Below the pieces are notes generated by a model. That model did not search any database. It saw only the letters and a list, made by a program, of their open reading frames with translations, and had not been told where the DNA came from. Of a stretch of 34,423 nt of DNA, positions 28,593-34,423 are shown piece after piece. The stretch lies in the NCBI GenBank assembly GCA_964592755.1, contig CAZQFS010000014.1, positions 1-34,423 on the forward strand. The letters run 5' to 3'. The translations under genes and the position numbers were made by a program. Each line of letters starts with the position of its first letter. Within the stretch, counting starts at the first letter, position 1. This stretch comes from CAZQFS01 sp964592755. Lineage in GTDB: Bacteria > Hydrothermota > Tepidihabitantia > Tepidihabitantales > Tepidihabitantaceae.

Positions 28593-30263
28593 ATGGGCCT
28601 GGCCGTTCGCCAGGTCGATGCCGATTTGGATGCGGCCCGGTCAAACCTGCCCCGCGCCTTGCCCGCAACCCACGCAGCCGTGCTCGCGGGCTGGACCTGT
28701 GACTTGAAGACCGTCAACGGTGTGACGTGCCGTTTCACGCCCGGGGAATTCGTTTCACTGTCTCCTTTGGCTCGGGCGTTTGAGGTCGGCCGCTGCCATG
28801 CCGAAGCCCTGCTTGCCCTTGCCCGCGCCGGTGAGCGACCGCTCTCGGCCTCACAAAAGGAAGAACAGACCCAGCGAGCACTCGGCATCCTGCCGACCGA
28901 CGAAGGCAGCCGGTTTCTTGAGATTTCCGCCTGTCCCGAGTTCCGGCCGCACTTCCTGACCAGCAATCCGGAACGATTCATCTCCGCCATGCTCGAACTC
29001 GAGAAACACGTCGGCCTGGCCACTACTCTCGGCTACGGCTTTCTGCTCATGGCCGGGATTCGCTCCGACGAGGACATGTACAAGTACGGCGACCGAATCG
29101 AGGGCATCTTCGAATCGGTGACCGCGGTGCCGGCGATTCAGGACGAACTCAACCGGCTTGGTGACGATGGAATTGAAGGACTTCCTTCTGCGGCCCGGGT
29201 CCGGCTCCTGCGCTCGGTCCATGAGCAACTCTGGAACCAGAGTCCGACCCGCCCCGGACGTTTCTTCCTCCTGACTCAGGTAGTTGATGGGTACCTGGGC
29301 CTGCGCAAAGGGGGAGTTGGCGACGACCTGGGACTTGCGGTCCTCGATGCCATCGTTGCTGCCAAGCTCCTCTTCCCGGTTCGATTCCTCAACCGGGGCA
29401 GCCGCGTCTATCTTGCGGTAGTCGCCTCGCCGCGCGTCCACGAGTATTGGGACCCGTTGCGCAAAGAGGGAGAAGTTCAGCACCGCCAGATGACGCAGCT
29501 CGGCCTGATTGACGTCTTTGTCCAGGGCTATGTCAGAATGGCGTATGGCTATGCCAATGCCGGCTCCTGGGCGCACGGCATCCGCACCGCCCGGTGGGTC
29601 CTCGGCATGAAACCTGAGTGCGCGGCGGCATATCAGATACTCGGCCAGTGTCATTTGGGCGAGCAGGACCCAAGACGCGCGATCAAGATGTGCGATGCAG
29701 CCTTGGAGATTGACCTGAGACTGGCCGATGCCTATCTCGTGCGCGGCAATGCGCACAGTGCTATGTCGTCCTGGTCTGACGCCATCAAAGACTACCGCCT
29801 GGCCATCCGCCATCGAATCGGATTTGCCGAAGCCTACAACAACCTGGGACTTGCCCTGCAGCGCAACGGAGAACTAGAACGGGCAGCCGGTGCCTACCGG
29901 GAAGCGGTGCGTATCAGACCCGACTACGCCGAAGCGCTCTACAATCTCGGCAACCTGTTTCTTGAACGTGCCCAGACCACGGGTTCGGCCGAAGACCTGG
30001 ACCAGGCGGTCGACGCCTACCGTGAAGCGGTTGCGCAGTCGCCGAACTTCGCCGCCGCATTCTACAACCTGGGCCAGGCATACTACTGCCGCAAGGACCT
30101 GCCCGAAGCACTCGCTGCCTATCAGTCTGCGATCAAGGCCAACCCCAAACACGCCGGTGCCTGGCACAACCTTGGGATAGTCTACCGGGACCTGGGTCAG
30201 CAGGAACTCGCGGTCGAAGCGATTGAGAAAGCGGTCCAGCTCAACCCGATGCTGCTGCGCTAG
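28593..30263 (+). CDS. TPR-repeat protein
   Basis: 556 residues from ATG 28593; TTG 28566 is an alternative and an in-frame TAA at 28548 limits the start. No clear Shine-Dalgarno is present for either. The N-terminal ~330 residues are mostly helical without a recognised family (FISAMLELEKHVGLATTLGY, FLLTQVVDGYLGLRKGG). From about residue 335 to the end there are six or more tetratricopeptide repeats, e.g. AYQILGQCHLGEQDPRRAIK, AYNNLGLALQRNGELERAAG, ALYNLGNLFLERAQTTG, AFYNLGQAYYCRKDLPEALA, AWHNLGIVYRDLGQQELAVE. TPRs mediate protein-protein contacts. No signal peptide or catalytic domain is seen. It is likely transcribed from the promoter-like R1 copy. Confidence 0.88.
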   Translation: MGLAVRQVDADLDAARSNLPRALPATHAAVLAGWTCDLKTVNGVTCRFTPGEFVSLSPLARAFEVGRCHAEALLALARAGERPLSASQKEEQTQRALGILPTDEGSRFLEISACPEFRPHFLTSNPERFISAMLELEKHVGLATTLGYGFLLMAGIRSDEDMYKYGDRIEGIFESVTAVPAIQDELNRLGDDGIEGLPSAARVRLLRSVHEQLWNQSPTRPGRFFLLTQVVDGYLGLRKGGVGDDLGLAVLDAIVAAKLLFPVRFLNRGSRVYLAVVASPRVHEYWDPLRKEGEVQHRQMTQLGLIDVFVQGYVRMAYGYANAGSWAHGIRTARWVLGMKPECAAAYQILGQCHLGEQDPRRAIKMCDAALEIDLRLADAYLVRGNAHSAMSSWSDAIKDYRLAIRHRIGFAEAYNNLGLALQRNGELERAAGAYREAVRIRPDYAEALYNLGNLFLERAQTTGSAEDLDQAVDAYREAVAQSPNFAAAFYNLGQAYYCRKDLPEALAAYQSAIKANPKHAGAWHNLGIVYRDLGQQELAVEAIEKAVQLNPMLLR

Positions 30264-30322
30264 CGGGCACCTGGCCTGATCTGCCGAACGACCGCACTCA
30301 GAACCTGCTCCGCTTCAGTATA

Positions 30323-30874
30323 TCAACTCCCGGTGCGTCGACCAGAGTCGGAGAACTCGCAGCCGCAGTAGTTCTGCCGGTACAACCCGAGCTCGCGCGC
30401 CAGCTCAACGCTGTGCCTGAACCCGTCATTCTTCTTCCAGTCCTCAGCGACGAAGATGAGCCCGTGCGCCTGAGCCGCCGTCTGGCCAACCGGGTTGATG
30501 ACCGCTGCTTTCTTCATCGGCGCAATGGTCAGGGTCGCGGCGAGATGGGTGCAACCGTTGGCCTGGGCCGCCGCCGCGGCCTGTTCCAGGCGCAGCCGGT
30601 AGCACCGCTCGCACCTGGCTCCGCCCTCGCGCTTACGCTCAAGCCCCCGCACTGCCTCCAGGAACCGCCCGTGTTCATACGGCCCCGCGTCCACGAGCAC
30701 CCGCCAGAGCGCCGACAGTCGCTGCACCTCCATCAGTCGCTTGTTGTACTCCTCTTCCGGGTGGATGTTGGGGTTGTAGTAGTACCCGACCACCTCGTAC
30801 TGCACCTTCAGCCGGCGGATGACCTCGGTCGCGCACGGCCCGCAGCAGATGTGCAGCAGCAGTTTTGACTTCAC
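30323..30874 (-). CDS. queH: epoxyqueuosine reductase QueH
   Basis: 183 residues. QueH (DUF208) hallmarks are complete: LLLHICCGPCATEVIRRL (Cys10, Cys11, Cys14), YYYNPNIHPEEEYNKRL, GGARCERCYRLRLEQAA, ATLTIAPMKKAAVIN (family: T.L.isP.k), EDWKKNDGFRHSVELAREL, and the terminal YCGCEFS. QueH reduces epoxyqueuosine to queuosine in tRNA using Fe-S and metal sites built from these cysteines. The GTG start at 30874 is six bases after a -10 box. A GGAGGT lies there too, but it abuts the GTG and is too close to act as a normal ribosome site. It converges with the TPR gene with 59 bp between them. Confidence 0.92.
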   Translation of the reverse strand: MKSKLLLHICCGPCATEVIRRLKVQYEVVGYYYNPNIHPEEEYNKRLMEVQRLSALWRVLVDAGPYEHGRFLEAVRGLERKREGGARCERCYRLRLEQAAAAAQANGCTHLAATLTIAPMKKAAVINPVGQTAAQAHGLIFVAEDWKKNDGFRHSVELARELGLYRQNYCGCEFSDSGRRTGS

Positions 30875-30880
30875 ACCTCC

Positions 30881-30909
30881 AGCCTACCCCCCGGCAGCAC
30901 ATCGGTCAA
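30881..30909 (-). promoter_or_regulatory. predicted queH promoter, leaderless type
   Basis: Minus strand: TTGACC (30909-30904), 17-nt spacer, TAGGCT (30886-30881), six bases to the GTG at 30874. The -10 box keeps only the TA...T frame, so support comes mainly from the -35 box and the repeated geometry. Confidence 0.4.
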
Positions 30910-30922
30910 GCACCGCTTGACC
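30904..30922. repeat. perfect inverted repeat joining two divergent -35 boxes
   Basis: GGTCAAGC-ACC-GCTTGACC, 8-bp arms with a 3-bp centre. Each arm contains the TTGACC box of one of the divergent queH and acetyltransferase promoters. It may simply be two back-to-back -35 boxes, or a symmetrical operator for one regulator. Confidence 0.6.
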
Positions 30923-30944
30923 AGAGCATCCGGTCGTCTATCCT
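30917..30944 (+). promoter_or_regulatory. predicted promoter of the GNAT gene
   Basis: Plus strand: TTGACC (30917-30922), 16-nt spacer, TATCCT (30939-30944). The start of transcription would be about 30951, giving an ~85-nt leader before the GTG at 31036, so this one is not leaderless. Confidence 0.4.
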
Positions 30945-31035
30945 TGGTTACTCAGCCGAAGTGACGACCGTGGCATTGTCCCTCACGCACGCCCTCTCCC
31001 CACAGACGAAGCAAGGAAGACGAAGGTAGAAGGCC

Positions 31036-31785
31036 GTGCCGCGGTGCAGGAATCCCGAACTGCTCAGGCCGCTTCTTGAGCAGCACCGGCCGCTGACCGA
31101 GTCGCTCTACAACCTCGCCTTCGGAACCGCGGGAGGCAAGGCTCGATGGTTGTGCGTGGACCATCTGCCACGCCCCCGGGCCGTGCTCTTGTCAGGACGC
31201 AGGCTCTGCCTTTTCGCAACCGACACTGATGCCGCGTCTCGGGTTCTGGCCGAGGTGCCGCGCAACCAGCGCATGCAGTTCCGTGCGACTCCGGGCCGGT
31301 TCATCCCCCTCGTGCGCCGGCTCTGGCACGGCCCGGACCGAAGCAGTGAGGTCTGGACCAACCCATGCTGCCAGTTCGCGCTGCTCGACCCCGGGCGGCT
31401 TCAGGTCTGCACCGGACCCCGCATCAGCCGACTGACCCTGGCTGACGCCGATACCGTGGTCCGACACTCGCCGTACAACCGCCGGGCCGACTATGTACGC
31501 GCACGAATCCTCGCCGGGCCGAGCTGTGGTATCCGGCGCAGGAACGAACTAGTCGCCTGGGGACTGACCCATGACGACGGCTCGATGGGGTTTCTCTACG
31601 TGCTGCCCGAGTATCGAGGCAAAGGCCTGGCCCGGGCTCTGACCACCGCCCTGGCCCGGAAACTGCTCCGGCGCAACATCCGGCCGTTCATGTACATCGT
31701 CCGGGACAATCGGGCATCGGTCTCGCTCACCAGCAGTATGGGCTTTGAACGCTGTGGCACCCTGTACTGGTTCGGCACCAGGTGA
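31036..31785 (+). CDS. GNAT-family N-acetyltransferase
   Basis: 249 residues. The C-terminal GNAT domain has GFLYVLPEYRGKGLARALTT, i.e. the V.PEyRGkGla..L acetyl-CoA pyrophosphate-binding motif, then RPFMYIVRDNRASVSLTSSM and GFERCGTLYWFG, the usual N..S..l..k.GF ending. The N-terminal ~125 residues (RPLTESLYNLAFGTAGG, VLLSGRRLCLFATDTD) form a second, degenerate domain of the kind found in double-domain or fused GNATs; its role is unknown. The start is GTG 31036, since an in-frame TAG at 31027 blocks longer forms; GAAGG lies upstream. The substrate cannot be predicted. It converges with the unknown paralogue gene with only 17 bp between the stops. Confidence 0.85.
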   Translation: MPRCRNPELLRPLLEQHRPLTESLYNLAFGTAGGKARWLCVDHLPRPRAVLLSGRRLCLFATDTDAASRVLAEVPRNQRMQFRATPGRFIPLVRRLWHGPDRSSEVWTNPCCQFALLDPGRLQVCTGPRISRLTLADADTVVRHSPYNRRADYVRARILAGPSCGIRRRNELVAWGLTHDDGSMGFLYVLPEYRGKGLARALTTALARKLLRRNIRPFMYIVRDNRASVSLTSSMGFERCGTLYWFGTR

Positions 31786-31802
31786 GATGCCGTTCGACCT
31801 GA

Positions 31803-33017
31803 CTAGCCGATGCCGCCGGCCGACACTTCTTTCAGTGCCCTCAGCTCGTTGACAAGCTGAGCCGCCTCGTAGGTCGTATTCGCCCGAAGCAGCAGACACC
31901 CCTTGTGTTCTTTGCGCTCAACCCGTGGCAGCGAACCGAGGAACTCCTCGATGTCGCGCGGCGGGGTATTGAGGAAGCCGGCCAGAAAGTCCGGGCCGGT
32001 GTTGACCACCACGACCACCTCATCCTTTCCCGGAAACGGCCACCGGTCCGGGTCAATCGCAACAACAATCGTCCCTTCGGTTGCCGCCTTTCCCTCGGCC
32101 CGGGGTGGGAAGTACTCGAATCCCCGTCGCTTCAAACCAAGCTCGTCAAGACCGAGCAGCTTCACCAGAATCTCCTGCTGCCTCGGACTCGCGTCCGACG
32201 CGGGGAACGGCTCGCGCGACTGGGCCGTGGGCTCCCGGCTCTGACCCGCGCCGATACCGGCCATGCCGGCATACTCCTTGCGGTGAACTGGAGCTTCGGG
32301 TGTCCCCCGCGGCGGCTCGGGTCTGACAGGAACCGACTTGGGTGCGGGCCTGGTGACCGGAGCCGCGGCCGGCTCAGGTCGCGGGGCTGAAACATCAGCC
32401 GCCGGGCGGTCTTCCGGAAAGAGCCGGGGCCGTACGACCTCGACCCCGTCGCCACGGTAGAGCTCAACCCCGAGCGGTCGCACGTCTAGGTTCATGTTCC
32501 TGAGATAGCTCAGCATCTCTCGTGCCGGTCCGTCAAACTCAGAGACAACCAGGACAATAGGGAATCTGCCCTTGTCAAGGCACGTCTCGACGCCCGATTG
32601 GAAGGCCGCGGCCGAGAAACCTCGTCCGACACGGGCCGAAACCCAATCGGCCAGCGCCATGCCCAGTGCGTCGTCAAACAGGCCGGCAAGGGCAGGGTAT
32701 TTCTGATGCCAGAGACGTCCGTTCGCGGCCAGGACATCGCTGATGACGTCGGCCGCGCTGCTGTCTAGCCTCATGTCCGGACAGCCTACCAACTGGACCA
32801 CCCCTCGCTCGTCCACCACCACGAGCACACGTCCGGAGACCGATTGCGGCACAACAGCCGCGGCTCTCGGCGTCGGGCCACCGGGTTCCACCATCCCGAT
32901 GAACTCAGGTGACTGGACAATGAGCTCGACCAGGTCTATAGCCTGACCTCGAGCCTGCACGGTGGCCGACGACCAGTGTGGCCCGAACCTGCTTACCCGT
33001 ATGCAGCAGGGGTTCAT
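31803..33017 (-). CDS. conserved protein of unknown function, paralogue of upstream gene, with extra C-terminal domain
   Basis: 404 residues from ATG 33017 (GTG 33020 alternative), sharing a GTGATG junction with the stop of the upstream paralogue. Residues ~1-210 align with that paralogue: VLVVVDERGVVQLVGCPD, ANGRLWHQ, LDKGRFPIVLVVSEFDG, LSYLRNMNLDVRPLGVELY and GVEVVRP. A Pro/Arg/Glu-rich linker (~215-285) follows, then a separate C-terminal domain: ILVKLLGLDELGLKRRGFEY, IVVAIDPDRWPF, EVVVVVNTGPDFLAGFL, KGCLLLRANTTYEAAQLVNE. The shared core loosely recalls the fold order of DUF91/NucS-type nucleases (strand-D-G-strand, then a 'GRfrivlv' helper domain), but the catalytic E-x-K position reads LVGC. 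No signal peptide or membrane span. Function unknown. Confidence 0.75.
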   Translation of the reverse strand: MNPCCIRVSRFGPHWSSATVQARGQAIDLVELIVQSPEFIGMVEPGGPTPRAAAVVPQSVSGRVLVVVDERGVVQLVGCPDMRLDSSAADVISDVLAANGRLWHQKYPALAGLFDDALGMALADWVSARVGRGFSAAAFQSGVETCLDKGRFPIVLVVSEFDGPAREMLSYLRNMNLDVRPLGVELYRGDGVEVVRPRLFPEDRPAADVSAPRPEPAAAPVTRPAPKSVPVRPEPPRGTPEAPVHRKEYAGMAGIGAGQSREPTAQSREPFPASDASPRQQEILVKLLGLDELGLKRRGFEYFPPRAEGKAATEGTIVVAIDPDRWPFPGKDEVVVVVNTGPDFLAGFLNTPPRDIEEFLGSLPRVERKEHKGCLLLRANTTYEAAQLVNELRALKEVSAGGIG

Positions 33018-33913
33018 CACCGTCTTGGTGGCGGCCGCTTGCCTGCCATCACGCCGGGCTTGGTGCCCGGCGCCGGGCCGGGCGGTGCGGCCTTGGTTTC
33101 CGGAGCAGGTTCTGGTCTACTCGTCGGCTCGGGCCGGGGCGGAGCCGGTCGGGCAACTCCGGGCGCGGTCGTGGTCGGTCGGAAGGTCCCTGACCGAACC
33201 TGGGCCGGACCGTCTTCTTTTCGCGGCACGGCAGGTGAGCGAGCAGTGCCCGGGGCTTCGATGCCGAGCTGAGCCGGCACGGCAACTTCGATACCGAGAC
33301 TGGAGTACACGGCAACGCCAACCAGTCGGACCGAGAGGTTGAACGCGCTCAGGTAGTCGAAAGCCTCGCGGGCGCCTGAGTCTGCTGCGGCCGCAACCAG
33401 TACGATCGGAAACCGGCCGGTCGCTAGGTTCGCGGCAATCCCGGAGAGCAGTTTTTCGTCGGTCCAGTCAGGCATTGCCCGCTCGTGAATCGCCTCGGCC
33501 AGGCCCTTGCCCAGCGGCTGCTCAACCAGGGCCAAGAACTCCTCGACTGCCATGTGCCAGAGCCGACCCGTGAGGCCAAGCAGGTCTCCGGCCAGAATGG
33601 TCGCCGAACCTGTATTCTCTGCATCCGGGCAGCCGACCAGGGTTATGCCACCCGCCTCGTCTATGGCGACAAGCAGCCGGTCAGTGCGGATACCGGGCTG
33701 AAGCACCGGCACGGTGACGCGCACCGGCGCGTCAGGATGCCCCTGCCCGGTAAGGAACTCCGGCGCCTCAAGCACCAGGCCGAGTGCATCAACCACAACG
33801 CTGCTCGGCACCGGGAGGAAGGAAATCCAGCCACGCCGCTCCTCACGGCTGCGCACGCAGTAGCTTCCGGCTGTGGCCTTCGAACCGACCGGAGGGCTGT
33901 TGGCTGCGTCCAC
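33017..33913 (-). CDS. conserved protein of unknown function, tandem paralogue
   Basis: 298 residues, GTG start at 33913, with a TTGACA promoter whose -10 box ends five bases upstream and no Shine-Dalgarno. Core motifs shared with the next gene: LLVAIDEAGGITLVGCPD, ILAGDLLGLTGRLWHMAVEE, LATGRFPIVLVAAAADSGAR, AFDYLSAFNLSVRLVGVAVY, GIEVAVP. The last ~90 residues are a disordered Pro/Ala/Arg/Glu tail without the C-terminal domain of its partner. Cys and Asp in LVGCPD are conserved between the two. The adjacent two-gene arrangement suggests that the products form a heteromer. I do not recognise the family with confidence. Confidence 0.75.
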   Translation of the reverse strand: MDAANSPPVGSKATAGSYCVRSREERRGWISFLPVPSSVVVDALGLVLEAPEFLTGQGHPDAPVRVTVPVLQPGIRTDRLLVAIDEAGGITLVGCPDAENTGSATILAGDLLGLTGRLWHMAVEEFLALVEQPLGKGLAEAIHERAMPDWTDEKLLSGIAANLATGRFPIVLVAAAADSGAREAFDYLSAFNLSVRLVGVAVYSSLGIEVAVPAQLGIEAPGTARSPAVPRKEDGPAQVRSGTFRPTTTAPGVARPAPPRPEPTSRPEPAPETKAAPPGPAPGTKPGVMAGKRPPPRR

Positions 33914-33918
33914 GGCGA

Positions 33919-33947
33919 ATGGTAGCCTGTCTCTCGGGCAGTGTCAA
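33919..33947 (-). promoter_or_regulatory. predicted promoter of the tandem-paralogue operon, leaderless type
   Basis: Minus strand: TTGACA (33947-33942), 17-nt spacer, TACCAT (33924-33919), then TCGCC and the GTG at 33913. A C7 run (33964-33970) lies 16 bases upstream of the -35 box. Confidence 0.5.
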
Positions 33948-33967
33948 GCGGCGCTGGTCCACACCCC

Positions 33968-34060
33968 CCCTGCCACGCCAGGATGCAGGCAGGGCGACCC
34001 GGACTGCCAGGCTGTCCTGCCCGCCTTCGCTGAAGCAGGGGAGGCTTCTGCCCCCCCTGC
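33968..34060. repeat. two inverted repeats downstream of the OmpA-like gene
   Basis: CCCTGCC (33968-33974) pairs with GGCAGGG (33988-33994) over a 13-nt loop. GCAGGGG (34035-34041) pairs with CCCCTGC (34054-34060), the latter extendable with a bulge. They sit in the 167-bp spacer after the OmpA-like stop. No T-run follows on the minus strand, so these are terminator-like or attenuator hairpins at best. Confidence 0.4.
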
Positions 34061-34080
34061 AACTGATGGGCTGCAGCAGG

Positions 34081-34423
34081 CTACTGCTGGCCGATGATGA
34101 CGAACTCGACGCGACGGTTCAAGGCGCGACCCTCAGCCGTACCGTTGTCGGCAACCGGCCGGGACTCGCCGTAACCCTTGGCCGTGAGGCGGGCCTGTTC
34201 AATACCATAGTTCTGAACCAGGTAGTTGACCACTGCCCAGGCGCGGCCGTCAGAGAGCTTCAGGTTGTAATCGTCAGAGCCCTGACTGTCGGTGTGGCCC
34301 TGGATCTCGACGCGGATGGTCGGGTTCTCCTTGAGAATCTTGGCCGCGTCCTCAAGGGCCGGACGCGACTCCGGCTTGATCGTCGTCTTGTTCACGTCGA
34401 AGTAGATGCCCCTGAGCGTGATG
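34081..34423 (-). CDS. OmpA-like C-terminal domain protein, partial (runs off right edge)
   Basis: The frame is open from the window edge to TAG at 34081; 113 residues are visible. OmpA/MotB peptidoglycan-binding signatures: LRGIYFDVNKTTIKPES (normally fdfdk..ikp.s), RVEIQGHTDSQGSDDYNLKL, SDGRAWAVVNYLV, RLTAKGYGESRPVADN, and NRRVEFVI. The conserved Asp of HTD and the Arg of LSDGRA (usually LS..RA), which contact diaminopimelate, are present. It probably belongs to an outer-membrane protein or a Pal-type lipoprotein that tethers the envelope; the N-terminal part lies outside the window. A GTG at 34395 is an internal codon, not a credible start, because the domain already begins upstream of it. 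Confidence 0.88.
   Translation of the reverse strand, partial: ITLRGIYFDVNKTTIKPESRPALEDAAKILKENPTIRVEIQGHTDSQGSDDYNLKLSDGRAWAVVNYLVQNYGIEQARLTAKGYGESRPVADNGTAEGRALNRRVEFVIIGQQ

Noticed and set aside
34035..34060. Rho-independent terminator of the OmpA-like gene
   Set aside because: The hairpin lacks a following T-run on the minus strand; it is listed only as an inverted repeat.
1..34423. tRNA, rRNA, riboswitch or CRISPR array
   Set aside because: No convincing acceptor/T-loop signatures, conserved rRNA segments or repeat-spacer arrays were seen on either strand when reading through; a covariance-model search would be decisive.

Overview
The window is GC-rich, tightly packed bacterial DNA with no rRNA, tRNA, CRISPR array or recognisable transposase. 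Several secreted proteins carry a C-terminal module of the FlgD-Ig / surface-sorting type (NP..G, Y.L, GR, WDG, G.Y.). Together with a LolA-like carrier, lipoproteins, an OmpA-type domain and a group 4 [NiFe] hydrogenase, this suggests a diderm, anaerobic, uncultured bacterium near the FCB/WOR-3-like lineages. That placement is inference. Two 10-N runs (17489-17498, 18595-18604) show that this is a scaffold with gaps.

Layout. (1) 1-1754, minus: a PKD-like lipoprotein running off the left edge, and a secreted protein with three repeats. (2) 2038-16624, minus: an 18-gene energy operon with 1-20 nt overlaps or very short gaps throughout. In transcription order it encodes a sulfhydrogenase-beta-like Fe-S protein, an FAD/NAD(P) diaphorase, a molybdopterin-family protein, a four-cluster ferredoxin, the membrane-bound [NiFe] hydrogenase core (NuoH-, NuoB-, NuoC- and NuoD-like subunits), three antiporter-like membrane subunits, a fused MbhD/MbhE-type protein, MnhB/C/D/E/F/G, and a terminal NuoI/HycF-like ferredoxin. 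The expected role is to couple electron exchange between a soluble carrier (NAD(P)H, or the unknown substrate of the Mo-family protein) and H2 to proton/sodium translocation. (3) 16753-17605, plus: DUF2279-like and DUF1893-like proteins. (4) 21125-17697, minus: LolA-like protein, thioesterase, RimO, membrane-anchored MIP18/DUF59 protein, DsbD/SafE-like membrane protein. (5) 27744-21516, minus: a secreted-protein cluster (DNRLRE protein, propeller-like protein with an internal stop, truncated beta-helix copy, intact propeller-like paralogue, intact beta-helix protein). (6) 28424-27947, minus: an eroded gene. (7) 28593-31785: TPR protein, QueH, GNAT acetyltransferase. (8) 33913-31803, minus: two tandem paralogues of unknown function. 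(9) The right edge holds a partial OmpA-like protein.

A recurring regulatory pattern stands out. Five genes that open transcription units (starts at 16624, 16753, 21125, 30874, 33913) have a TTGAC-type -35 box, a 16-17 nt spacer and a weak TANNNT-like -10 box ending only 5-8 nt before the start codon. No properly spaced Shine-Dalgarno is present, so these mRNAs look leaderless, whereas most internal genes use GGAGG-type sites or stop/start overlaps. A sixth promoter-like site, before the secreted-protein cluster, has G6-T-G8 filling its -35/-10 spacer, as expected for a phase-variable promoter. The cluster itself shows recombination: a beta-helix gene fragment ends at the ATG of the following gene. 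Two 48-bp repeats with a conserved hairpin lie at 21190 and 28472.
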